Source: Cyclobacterium sp. 1_MG-2023
Lineage (GTDB): Bacteria > Bacteroidota > Bacteroidia > Cytophagales > Cyclobacteriaceae
NCBI RefSeq assembly: GCF_030546805.1
Contig: NZ_JAUOPC010000005.1
Span: 248,001-312,000 of the forward strand
DNA length: 64,000 nt
Direction of reading: 5' to 3'
The notes under the pieces are model-generated. The model searched no databases, was not told the origin of the DNA, and was given only the letters and a program-made list of their open reading frames with translations. Numbering within the stretch: position 1 is the first letter of the stretch; each line of letters starts with the position of its first letter. The position numbers and the translations under genes are program-made. This document shows, one piece after another, positions 27,202-35,568 of this stretch.

Positions 27202-28521
27202 TTAATCTCTAGAAGCTAAAGTGACCGTCTGGCCTACCCAGCAACCGGTGTTGATGGTTTGACCAACTTGGAATCCTTCTGTGAACAACTCTTCTTTAGA
27301 AGGGAACCTTGCTTTGGCATTTGCCATGCCTTTGCTGTCTCCTGCCACTGCGTAGGCATTGTAAGCCGCGATAAAGATAGAATAATCTTTTACTCTACTT
27401 TGACCACCTTTACAGATGGATGCAGATGACATAATCAATCCTCCTACGAATGAGTAGGCATCACTTTTTAACTCTTCATTTAGCTCAGCTGCTTTCAATG
27501 CGGAAGATCTGGCTTGACCTCTACGACCTAAGTTCGCATGAACCTTAGCCATATCCCATTGGATTTCAGCTTTTTCCTCATCGGTAGTTGCCAAAGTTAA
27601 GGCTTTTTCGAAAAGCTCACCAGCTTTCTCATATTCTTGGTTCTGCATGTATCGCATACCCCTTACCTGAGAAGTGGTAAAAGTAGGATTGTCGTTGTCT
27701 ATGGTTTCAAGCGCCATTAGGAAAACATCACTACTTGTACATTTTTGTTTAATTGCGTACTTAAATATTTGTTTTGCCAACTTTAGGTTGGTAGGATCTT
27801 CAGCCAATTTAGGTCCCATATTCTTCTCAATGAAATCACAATTGATAATTTCCATGGCATTTAACAATTGATCAAGCGTACCTCTAGAACTGGCAACATC
27901 AGTGCCTGCAGCTTCATCTTCATCAAGCTTACTCATAATAAATTCATATTTCTCAATGACTTCTTCAGGAGTGTAAGCTTTATTGTATGCAAAATTCCTA
28001 TAGATTGCATCAAAATAAGCTGCATTCAATTGGGAAGGCTCTAGTTTCCCATGAATTTCTATTGCTTTTTCAAACAAATCAGGTACTATTCCAATCTTCT
28101 CTTTGTTACTTTTATAATATTGATACGCATAGTATGCCTTATTTACGATCCATTGAGGCTCGTTGTCATAAAGCTCTTTTCTCAAATCATAAATGGTTAG
28201 GACAGAATCTTGATAAACACTAATCTCTGCCTCGTCTGTAGCCTCCTTGGCTGCACCATCATAAACTGTTACACCATTAATATAAAGCGCCTCATTTAAG
28301 TCGGGGACATTGACAAGCAACCAATTCAAGGGAGCTTTAGCCTTTATAAAATCTTCCGAGTTCATGTAATCATTATACGCAGCGTTTAGCTCTCTTGCTT
28401 TTTGTTCCATTTCTGGATCATCCGGAAAATTCCATCCGTCTTGCGCTTGAGCTAGTCCAACCATGAGGAAGGACAAACATCCGATAATTGCAATTTTAAT
28501 TTTCATGTTTGTCAACATCAT
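27202..28521 (-). CDS. Periplasmic TPR-like protein, conserved Bacteroidota
   Basis: A 439-residue exported helical protein. A signal peptide (KIKIAIIGCLSFLMVGLAQAQ, cleavage after AQA) precedes helical repeats through the whole length, with a clear TPR-like pair around residues 285-350 (GMRYMQNQEYEKAGELFEKA, then AKVHANLGRRGQARSSALKA). Three cysteines near the C-terminus may form a disulfide. ATG 28521 overlaps the upstream barrel gene stop by 4 nt (ATGA), so the two are translationally coupled; ATG 28506 would give a tidier signal peptide. The context (coaX, FadL-like barrel, lptC, foldase) is conserved in the phylum and suggests envelope function. No exact role is known to me. Confidence 0.75.
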   Translation of the reverse strand: MMLTNMKIKIAIIGCLSFLMVGLAQAQDGWNFPDDPEMEQKARELNAAYNDYMNSEDFIKAKAPLNWLLVNVPDLNEALYINGVTVYDGAAKEATDEAEISVYQDSVLTIYDLRKELYDNEPQWIVNKAYYAYQYYKSNKEKIGIVPDLFEKAIEIHGKLEPSQLNAAYFDAIYRNFAYNKAYTPEEVIEKYEFIMSKLDEDEAAGTDVASSRGTLDQLLNAMEIINCDFIEKNMGPKLAEDPTNLKLAKQIFKYAIKQKCTSSDVFLMALETIDNDNPTFTTSQVRGMRYMQNQEYEKAGELFEKALTLATTDEEKAEIQWDMAKVHANLGRRGQARSSALKAAELNEELKSDAYSFVGGLIMSSASICKGGQSRVKDYSIFIAAYNAYAVAGDSKGMANAKARFPSKEELFTEGFQVGQTINTGCWVGQTVTLASRD

Positions 28522-29813
28522 TCAAATACTTTTTTGTAAAACCAACTGTTGTCATTTATTGATAACCCTAAAGAAACTTTTATATAATTTTCTCTAACTA
28601 ATCCATCATTTACTGTTCCTCTTGTTCCTGCCTTCAATGCCAAATTCAATAGGGATAGACTGTATATCGGAATTGAAGTACCAAAATTAATGCCAATATC
28701 ATCAACATTATTTTGATTCACCTGATAAGGTAGTCGTTCGTATTCAATCCCTGCCCTAATTGTAGACCTACTCAGCAAACTTTCAAGAGAAAAGGCATTG
28801 GGTATATATTGCCCCCCAACTGAAATTTTATAGGCTTTTCCCATATTTTCGCTTGGTGAGGAAGCATTAAAAGCCTGATAGGTGGAAAAATCCTGAAACT
28901 GCGCTTCAACACCAACCGCAAATTTATTAATTTTTTCATAAGTTACACCATACCCTAGCTTTGCAGGTATGAAAACACTTCCGGAAATATTATCAGCGAT
29001 AACATCTCCCACACTATTCGGGATGCTAGCTTGGCCAGATTCCGCCATTTTCGCAAATTCACTTCCATTAACGTTACCAAAAACCTGATAAATGGCACCT
29101 ACATTTAAATATTGCTGATTACCTAATGGTTGGGCATAATATATACCACCCTTAAAAACTACATCACTAAAGGTAAGTCTTTCATAATATTCTGAAGAAA
29201 TGCCTACTGCATTTAAGTCGGCATCCAAAAGATTCAATTGATTGGTGCGAATGGTGGAGCCAAAAGTATACGCTCCCTCTACGCCTAAACTTAGATTTTT
29301 GTAAACTTGAAAACCACTCTGTAAATAAACCTGACTCAAGCCTCCTGTCCCTACGATGGTGTTATTGGATACTAAATCTGTATTTACTACCGGAGAATTG
29401 ACCGTAATATTATAATCCACTCCTGTCAATTGGTTGAGACCAATACCCATGGTAAACTTTCGTGGGATTATGGGAAAGGACATGGCAACATAGCTTAAGC
29501 CTCCTCCATCCAAATCTTCAGAAGACAGCTCTGTTGCAGCAGTCAATTTATTATAATTGAAAGCAGCTTGAAACCCGAAAGCTCCATTTTTTACGGAAAC
29601 AGCAGGGTTGACATGGTTTACGCTATAGCTATTTCCAAAGCTCACTCCCATTCCTCCCATTCCTTGGTTCTGGGTGAGTCCAGAATTATTGAACACACCA
29701 ATACCTAAAGAGCTATAGGTAGAGGATGAAAACTGACCGTAACTGATATGATGGATAGCAAAACATCCCATGAATAAAATCAGGGTTGCTACATGTATTT
29801 TATTTTTCAACAT
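28518..29813 (-). CDS. FadL-like outer-membrane beta-barrel protein
   Basis: A 431-residue predicted outer-membrane protein. A signal peptide (about 1-26, ending ISYGQ) is followed by YSSLGIGVFNNSGLTQNQGMGGMGVSF, an N-terminal layout typical of OMPP1/FadL/PorV-related barrels in Bacteroidota, and then amphipathic strands up to the C-terminus. An aromatic residue near the C-terminus (WFYKKVFE) fits a barrel ending. The ligand is unknown; FadL relatives import hydrophobic compounds. It overlaps coaX by 14 nt and the TPR gene by 4 nt, so it is in a tightly coupled operon. Confidence 0.78.
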   Translation of the reverse strand: MLKNKIHVATLILFMGCFAIHHISYGQFSSSTYSSLGIGVFNNSGLTQNQGMGGMGVSFGNSYSVNHVNPAVSVKNGAFGFQAAFNYNKLTAATELSSEDLDGGGLSYVAMSFPIIPRKFTMGIGLNQLTGVDYNITVNSPVVNTDLVSNNTIVGTGGLSQVYLQSGFQVYKNLSLGVEGAYTFGSTIRTNQLNLLDADLNAVGISSEYYERLTFSDVVFKGGIYYAQPLGNQQYLNVGAIYQVFGNVNGSEFAKMAESGQASIPNSVGDVIADNISGSVFIPAKLGYGVTYEKINKFAVGVEAQFQDFSTYQAFNASSPSENMGKAYKISVGGQYIPNAFSLESLLSRSTIRAGIEYERLPYQVNQNNVDDIGINFGTSIPIYSLSLLNLALKAGTRGTVNDGLVRENYIKVSLGLSINDNSWFYKKVFE

Positions 29814-30525
29814 TGTATATTAAGATTCTGTCCAATCCGTACAGGACCAAATTGGGGATTACAAATATGTGGTCTTTTATTAAGCTTTCAAAGATTTCTG
29901 CATCTCCACCACAAATAAAGACCTCTATATGACCAAAATCCTCCCTATACCGCTGAATAAAACCTTGAACTTCTTCTGCTATTCCGTGGTAGATCCCTGA
30001 GGCCATACAAGAGGCTGTATCGGTGCCTAGATAAGAAATTTCTTGGTTTTGAACATTTATTAGCGGTAATCTGGCAGTAAATTCATGCATTGCTCTTGCC
30101 CTCATCTTTAACCCAGGAGAGATGGCTCCTCCCTGATAAATATTTTTTTTATTTAAGAAATCATAGGTAATGCAAGTTCCCATGTCAATGACTAAAATAT
30201 TCTCTTCGCTTTTAAAAGCTTTGGCACCGATAACACCGGCCAACCTATCGAGACCAAGGGTTTTTGGAGTCTTGTAGGAATTTGTGATTTCAAGAGGCGT
30301 TTCATGATCAAAATACAAGAATGGAAAGGAGAAGGTCTCTTTCAATTCTTTCAAAGACAATTTAACCGAAGTAATCAATACCTTGTCTCCTTTTTTAGGC
30401 ATCAGGTATTCATTGCATTTGGATAGCTCCGAAAACGAATTTGACTCAAGTAGAGAACCATTTTCAAAAAGTCCGGTTTTTATGCGCGTGTTGCCAATAT
30501 CGACAACCCAATGCCTTTGTTTCAT
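29800..30525 (-). CDS. coaX: Type III pantothenate kinase
   Basis: A 241-residue ASKHA-fold kinase that phosphorylates pantothenate in the first step of CoA synthesis, without feedback by CoA. The phosphate-binding segments DIGNTRIKTGLF at residues 5-16, LGLDRLAG near 92 and VIDMGTCITYDF near 110 are diagnostic, as is GGAISPGLKMRARAMHEFT near 133-151. The start is ATG 30525, with a TAnnTTTG box 21 nt upstream. It overlaps the barrel gene by 14 nt and heads the coaX-OMP-TPR run. It is divergent from anmK. Confidence 0.94.
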   Translation of the reverse strand: MKQRHWVVDIGNTRIKTGLFENGSLLESNSFSELSKCNEYLMPKKGDKVLITSVKLSLKELKETFSFPFLYFDHETPLEITNSYKTPKTLGLDRLAGVIGAKAFKSEENILVIDMGTCITYDFLNKKNIYQGGAISPGLKMRARAMHEFTARLPLINVQNQEISYLGTDTASCMASGIYHGIAEEVQGFIQRYREDFGHIEVFICGGDAEIFESLIKDHIFVIPNLVLYGLDRILIYNVEK

Positions 30526-30545
30526 AACCTTTTAGTAATCTACTT

Positions 30546-30553
30546 CAAAATTA
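30546..30553 (-). promoter_or_regulatory. -7 promoter element candidate for coaX
   Basis: Minus-strand TAATTTTG matches TAnnTTTG, 21 nt upstream of ATG 30525. A matching TTTG -33 element is not found at normal spacing. Confidence 0.35.
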
Positions 30554-30630
30554 GTCATTTTACTTTGGAGGCTGATGAGTGATCTGTTATTTTTAGGTCA
30601 AGTTTTTCTTTATTTAACAAACTTTAACCC

Positions 30631-31722
30631 ATGGGACCGCAAAGTACTTATACAATCATAGGCCTAATGTCCGGCACATCCGGGGATGGACTTGACGTAG
30701 CTTGCTGCGATTTTTACAAAAATGAGACCTGGGATTTTAAAATTATCAAGGCAGAAACCATCCCTTTTCCAGCTGAATTAGAACAATCGCTAAAGGACGC
30801 TCACTTGTTAGCTGCAGCAGAATTAGAAGGTCTTGACCTAGAATTTGGACAATGGATGGGGCAAACATGCGCTGAATTTTGTTATAAACACAAGTTAAAC
30901 CCCATGGCCATTGCATCTCACGGCCATACAGTTTTCCATAGACCGGAAATAAAATTGACCAAGCAAATAGGAAATGGTTATTCCCTAAGCGAAAGCTCCG
31001 GTCTACCTGTAATCAATGATTTCAGAAAATTGGATGTGTTTTTGGGAGGTCAAGGTGCTCCCCTAGTCCCCATTGGGGATGCTCAGCTTTTCCAAGAATT
31101 TGATTTTGCCCTTAACCTGGGAGGTATAGCCAACATTTCAATGGATGATAATGGAGAAAGGCTCGCTTTTGACACTTGCCCCTTTAATTTACTTTTCAAT
31201 TACTACGCGTTGAAGTTAGGTAAACCTTTTGATGAAGGTGGGGAATTTGCAAAATCAGGAGTTGTAATTCCTGAAATTCTGGATGCCCTAGAAGGACTAT
31301 CTTTTTATAAACAAAAAGGGGCCAAATCACTGGCAAGAGAAAACATAACAGAAGACTATTTACCTGTTTTGGACCAAAATAATCAACCCACGCAAGACAT
31401 TCTAGCCACCTTATCCGAGCATTTTGCGAGTTGTATTGCTAGGGAGGTTTTAAGCCATACCAAAGCTACATCAATTTATCAAAAAATATTGGTAACAGGA
31501 GGAGGGGCTTACAATTCCTTTTTTATTCAGAAGCTTGCAAGTAAAATTGAGCCTAAAGTAAACCTAATAATTCCAGAAAAGCAGATTATAGATTTTAAGG
31601 AGGCATTGGTATTTGCATTTTTAGGCCTTTTGCGACTTCGCAACGAAAATAACTGCTTGGCTTCAGTGACAGGAGCTTCCCGAGACAACTCTGGTGGGAC
31701 TGTCTTTGGATACTTCAATTAA
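30631..31722 (+). CDS. anmK: Anhydro-N-acetylmuramic acid kinase
   Basis: A 363-residue ASKHA sugar kinase that cleaves and phosphorylates 1,6-anhydro-MurNAc to MurNAc-6-phosphate in peptidoglycan recycling. GLMSGTSGDGLDVA near residues 11-24 is the hallmark nucleotide loop; ASHGHTVFHRP near 93-103, LGGIANIS near 161-168 and VTGGGAYN near 290 are also typical. The start is ATG 30631. The next gene, an amino-acid dehydrogenase, follows 23 nt later on the same strand. The substrate comes from lytic transglycosylase activity on the wall; other recycling genes (nagZ, murQ) are not in the window. Confidence 0.95.
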   Translation: MGPQSTYTIIGLMSGTSGDGLDVACCDFYKNETWDFKIIKAETIPFPAELEQSLKDAHLLAAAELEGLDLEFGQWMGQTCAEFCYKHKLNPMAIASHGHTVFHRPEIKLTKQIGNGYSLSESSGLPVINDFRKLDVFLGGQGAPLVPIGDAQLFQEFDFALNLGGIANISMDDNGERLAFDTCPFNLLFNYYALKLGKPFDEGGEFAKSGVVIPEILDALEGLSFYKQKGAKSLARENITEDYLPVLDQNNQPTQDILATLSEHFASCIAREVLSHTKATSIYQKILVTGGGAYNSFFIQKLASKIEPKVNLIIPEKQIIDFKEALVFAFLGLLRLRNENNCLASVTGASRDNSGGTVFGYFN

Positions 31723-31745
31723 AATTGAACAATAGAAATCAACAC

Positions 31746-32972
31746 ATGAGAGAATTACTAAAAAAGTTTGAAAACCTGCAGCCGGAAATTGTTTTTGAGT
31801 GGAATGACAGTGAAACTGAAGCTGAAGGTTGGTTAGTTATCAATAGTCTAAGAGGTGGAGCAGCTTGGGGTGATACAAGAATGAAGCTTGGACTCGATAA
31901 AAACGAAGTGATCCGGTTGGCCAAAAACACAGCAATTAAAAACACTATTTCAGGTCCGGCTATAGGCGGGGCAAAATCCGGAATAAATTTTGATCCCACA
32001 GACCCCAGAAAAGCAGGCGTACTGAAGCGTTGGTTCAAAGCAGTTTCTCCGATATTAAAAAGTTACTACGGCACTAGTGCCGGAATAAACATCGATGAAA
32101 ACAGTGAATTATTGCCCTTATCCGAGGAATTTGGCCTTTGGCACCCTCAGGAAGGCATCGTAAACGCATTAAACAAGAAAGGGGAAGCTGAAAAAATCCG
32201 AAAAATTGGTCAATTAAGGCTTGGGCTATCTAAAATTGTCGAAAACCCTCACTATTTACCCACTGCCTCCAAAAAATTTCAAGTAAGAGATGTAATTACA
32301 GGTTTTGGTCTTTCTGAGGCCGTGCTACATTTTTATAAAATTTGGGGAGGAAATCCCACCGGAAAGAAAGCCATTATTCAAGGCTGGGGAAATGTAGGCG
32401 CTGCGGCTGCTTATTTTTTAGCTCAAAAGGGTGTACAAATCATTGGAATCTTATCATTAGAAGGAGCGATTATTGACAAGGATGGGATAGCACCGGAGAC
32501 CATTACCTCCCTCTTTTTAAATAAAGAAAACAATAGACTGATAAGTACCAAGCTAATCCCCTATGAAGAGGCGAAGGATCAACTATGGGACTTACCTGCA
32601 GAAATTTTTATTCCTGCTGCAAAATCAAGACTGGTTCAAAAAGAGCACCTGAAAAAATTAATCAGTGGTCGACTAGAGTTAATTGTATGTGGTGCCAATT
32701 TCCCCTTTGTTGAAAACGATATATTCCTTGGACCGGTCACTAAAATGGCCGATGACAAAATTGCACTAATCCCTGATTTTATATCAAATGCAGGTTTGGC
32801 ACGAATAGCCGCCTATTTAATGTCTGATAAAGCTCAGATCACAGATGAGGCCATGTTTCAGGATGTGAGTAAAACCGTTTACAATGCACTTAAAAAATGT
32901 CACACTTTTAACCCTCAAAAGACAAAAATCGCTCAAACTGCTTTAGAAATAGCCCTCCAAAAATTAAAATGA
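31746..32972 (+). CDS. Divergent Glu/Leu/Phe/Val dehydrogenase family protein
   Basis: A 408-residue protein of the amino-acid dehydrogenase superfamily, which deaminates amino acids with NAD(P)+. The dimerisation/substrate domain (about 20-180) shows RGGAAWGDTRMKL and the lysine segment RLAKNTAIKN, followed by AIGGAKSGINFDP, corresponding to the GGGKxx active-site lysine. The Rossmann domain begins near residue 200 with IIQGWGNVGAAAAY. The usual catalytic Asp segment (TAEDVGT or PAxDVGT) is replaced by SAGINIDENSE, so catalysis may be changed. I chose ATG 31746; a TTG at 31725 would add seven residues. It follows anmK by 23 nt. The substrate is unknown. Confidence 0.8.
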   Translation: MRELLKKFENLQPEIVFEWNDSETEAEGWLVINSLRGGAAWGDTRMKLGLDKNEVIRLAKNTAIKNTISGPAIGGAKSGINFDPTDPRKAGVLKRWFKAVSPILKSYYGTSAGINIDENSELLPLSEEFGLWHPQEGIVNALNKKGEAEKIRKIGQLRLGLSKIVENPHYLPTASKKFQVRDVITGFGLSEAVLHFYKIWGGNPTGKKAIIQGWGNVGAAAAYFLAQKGVQIIGILSLEGAIIDKDGIAPETITSLFLNKENNRLISTKLIPYEEAKDQLWDLPAEIFIPAAKSRLVQKEHLKKLISGRLELIVCGANFPFVENDIFLGPVTKMADDKIALIPDFISNAGLARIAAYLMSDKAQITDEAMFQDVSKTVYNALKKCHTFNPQKTKIAQTALEIALQKLK

Positions 32973-33149
32973 AAAATACAGCAATCCATTAATAGTTATT
33001 AAAATCAGGTTTTTTAACCACTGCCAAGAATTTATTTGGTTACTAATCGACAAAATAGCTAGCTTAGGGAATTAAATAAAGACTACTAAAAACTCCAACA
33101 ATAATCAAAATTCCTAACTTATCAATCTTTACATAAAAAATATAAGTGA

Positions 33150-34673
33150 ATGAAGAAATATATAGCTTCATGGCTCCTATTCATTGGGCTAATAAGCGTA
33201 TGCATCCCTGCACATTTACAAGCCCAGGACAATACCAATAACCAGTACATCGCTCAAGCGGAACAACACGAAACAAGTGCAGCGTCTCACGATCAAATTT
33301 TGCAAACTGATGCAAATGTTGACCACGAGGTTGAGCACCACCATGCGCCTACTTGGCTGGTTATTCCTTTTGTAGCTCTCCTTCTAATGATTGCTACCGG
33401 GCCATTATTTTACGAAAGTTTTTGGCATCACAATTACCCTAAAATTGCTGTTGGCTTGGCTGTAATGGTCGTGCTTTATTATTTATTTGTACTAGGGAAT
33501 GTCCATAATCCGGTGCATGCTTTGGCAGAGTATGTCCAATTTATATCCTTATTGGCTTCACTGTTTATTGCCTCCGGAGGAATCCTAATTAATGTGGATA
33601 AAAAGTCTACCCCTTTGGCAAATGTTCTCTTGCTGCTGACAGGTGCTTTGATATCCAATCTAATTGGTACTACCGGTGCATCCATGTTATTGATCAGGCC
33701 TTTTATTCGGTTGAATAAAAACAATATTCAAGCTTACCACATCATATTTTTTATCTTTATGGTAAGTAATATAGGAGGTTCACTTACACCTATTGGAGAC
33801 CCTCCTTTATTCCTAGGGTTTTTGAAAGGCGTTCCTTTCTTTTGGACACTGGCCCACAACTGGCCGGCTTGGATCTTAGCTTTGATCATTTTAGCTGTAC
33901 TATTTTATTTCGTCGATCGAAAATACGGAGGCAAAGGGGATGGTGTGGTTCTCGAGGAACAAACACAATACAGTAATAAGATTTCCCTTAAAGGAACGAA
34001 AAACTTCCTTTGGCTTTTAGTAATCATCATTTCAGTATTCTTGGATCCCAATGTCTTAGAATGGGTACCTGCAATACATTACGATGGACAGAAATTCAGT
34101 TTCCTTCGGGAGGCTATCATGCTATCTGTAGCCTATTTCTCCTATAAATTTGCTGATCAGGAAGCCTTGTCAGGAAATGAGTTCAATTTTGAACCCATTA
34201 GAGAAGTCGCATTTATTTTTATCGGCATATTTGGAACCATGATGCCGGCCCTTGAACTGGTAGGCACCTTTGCTCAATCCGAAGAGGGATCTGCTTTGAT
34301 TACACACAACACCTTGTATTGGGGCACTGGAATCCTTTCCGGCTTCTTAGACAATGCGCCGACCTACTTGAATTTCTTAGCAGCCGCCATGGCATCTCAA
34401 GGAGCTGATATAAATATCATTCATGAGGTCAAGGATTTTGCCATGAACAATTATTTAAACTCAGCCTTTGAGTTGATGGCTATTTCTATCGCCTCTGTTT
34501 TCTTTGGGGCCATGACCTATATTGGCAATGGACCAAATTTTATGGTAAAATCAATTGCAGAACAAAGTGGAATCAAGATGCCTTCCTTTTTTGGATACAT
34601 ATTAAGGTTTTCAATTCCCATCTTGCTTCCAATCCTGTTCATTACATGGTTGGTGTTCTTTGCTTTTGTTTAA
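33150..34673 (+). CDS. nhaD: NhaD-type Na+/H+ antiporter
   Basis: A 507-residue polytopic antiporter of the ion transporter (IT) superfamily, expelling Na+ or Li+ for protons at alkaline pH. A cleavable-looking signal segment (about 1-26, ending LQAQ) is followed by a polar, His-rich stretch (HEVEHHHAP near residues 60-68), then about 12 TMs. Family motifs SNIGGSLTPIGDPPLFLGFL near 206-225 and SGFLDNAPTYLNFL near 395-408 match NhaD. The salt-related role fits a marine host. The + strand gene stands alone, 177 nt after the dehydrogenase, with a very strong terminator behind it. The Na+/Li+ specificity is from family knowledge. Confidence 0.88.
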   Translation: MKKYIASWLLFIGLISVCIPAHLQAQDNTNNQYIAQAEQHETSAASHDQILQTDANVDHEVEHHHAPTWLVIPFVALLLMIATGPLFYESFWHHNYPKIAVGLAVMVVLYYLFVLGNVHNPVHALAEYVQFISLLASLFIASGGILINVDKKSTPLANVLLLLTGALISNLIGTTGASMLLIRPFIRLNKNNIQAYHIIFFIFMVSNIGGSLTPIGDPPLFLGFLKGVPFFWTLAHNWPAWILALIILAVLFYFVDRKYGGKGDGVVLEEQTQYSNKISLKGTKNFLWLLVIIISVFLDPNVLEWVPAIHYDGQKFSFLREAIMLSVAYFSYKFADQEALSGNEFNFEPIREVAFIFIGIFGTMMPALELVGTFAQSEEGSALITHNTLYWGTGILSGFLDNAPTYLNFLAAAMASQGADINIIHEVKDFAMNNYLNSAFELMAISIASVFFGAMTYIGNGPNFMVKSIAEQSGIKMPSFFGYILRFSIPILLPILFITWLVFFAFV

Positions 34674-34732
34674 AACCAAAACAACCAATAGGTATTACCT
34701 TAGGTATTGAAACCACTTTAACTCAGCATTTT

Positions 34733-34770
34733 AGTTTTCACCCTACCTTTTGAAAGGTAGGGTGAAAACT
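34733..34770 (+). terminator. Strong intrinsic terminator of nhaD
   Basis: Perfect 18-bp arms (AGTTTTCACCCTACCTTT and its complement) flank a 2-nt loop, followed by TATTTTTTATTTTA. It lies 60 nt after the nhaD stop codon. Confidence 0.85.
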
Positions 34771-34947
34771 TATTTTTTATTTTAGCGATGGGAAGCACCT
34801 ATACAGCGCCTATAGCTGAATTCAAATCAATGGGGAAATTGAATAGGATATCAATAGGTAGATGTCCTTACAAATCATTTAATTTACCCTTAGAATTATA
34901 AAAGAAAAAGACCTAAAATAAATCTTATTTACCGAGTGTGAAAAAGA

Positions 34948-34983
34948 AAAAAGGCCACTTAGTAAATCCTAAATGGCCTTTTT
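34948..34983 (-). terminator. Intrinsic terminator of the gpmI-lipoprotein run
   Basis: Arms AAAAAGGCCACTTAG and CTAAATGGCCTTTTT pair over 15 bp. The single irregular pair becomes a G-U wobble only in minus-strand RNA, and the minus-strand 3' arm ends in a T run. It lies 16 nt after the lipoprotein gene stop codon. Confidence 0.8.
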
Positions 34984-34999
34984 CTATAATTTATAAAGG

Positions 35000-35563
35000 T
35001 TATATCACTTCTGCTTCCACTTGTAATTTGGTCCCCGGAAGAAACCATACTTTTTGGTCACCGGACAAAGTATAAGAATCAATGCCTTTATCTTCAATAG
35101 TTATCTTCCCTTCTACCGTAGACTTGTAAAAAAGATTATTGACAACAGAAAGAATTACTATTTCCACTACCTTTCCTGACTGCTTTTTAACTTCTATTCG
35201 TTTGATATCCCCTTTTTCACCAGGTTTAAGCCGATGTATCAGAAGACCTTGTGTTTCCTCAGTTTCATAGGAAGCAGCCAATGCGGCTTTGTTAATATCT
35301 GCTTGGAAAAAGAAAACCATTTCCTGTCTCCAAGTCAAACTATCCATGACAAAATCCACCGATTCGGTTTCATCATTAAAGCGAATTACTTTGCGGACTT
35401 CAGCAGAGCCAAGCATTTCAATATTTTCTTCCAAGAAATCGGAAAGTGGGAAATAAGCTTCAATCTGTATAGGATTAGCAAATACCACTTTCTCATCATC
35501 ACTACAAGAAATCAAACAGCCCAGTACTAGTAATAGGCACAATACTTTCTGGCAATTGCCCAT
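35000..35563 (-). CDS. Lipoprotein with possible surface export signal, unknown
   Basis: A 187-residue predicted lipoprotein. The signal peptide (MGNCQKVLCLLLVLG) ends in the lipobox LISC with lipidated Cys20. Immediately after it comes SDDEK, resembling the acidic lipoprotein export signals (S-D-D-E type) that send lipoproteins to the cell surface in Flavobacteriia. The mature part is beta-rich, with no family that I know. It begins 5 nt after the gpmI stop and is probably co-transcribed with it; a good terminator follows. Surface display is inference from the motif. Confidence 0.72.
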   Translation of the reverse strand: MGNCQKVLCLLLVLGCLISCSDDEKVVFANPIQIEAYFPLSDFLEENIEMLGSAEVRKVIRFNDETESVDFVMDSLTWRQEMVFFFQADINKAALAASYETEETQGLLIHRLKPGEKGDIKRIEVKKQSGKVVEIVILSVVNNLFYKSTVEGKITIEDKGIDSYTLSGDQKVWFLPGTKLQVEAEVI

Positions 35564-35568
35564 TATAA

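Larger units (their letters stand above)
34674..34999. other. Convergent intergenic region with two terminators
   Basis: About 325 nt between nhaD (+) and the lipoprotein gene (-). It holds one terminator for each strand (34733-34770 and 34948-34983); between them about 180 nt show no gene or repeat. Confidence 0.6.
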
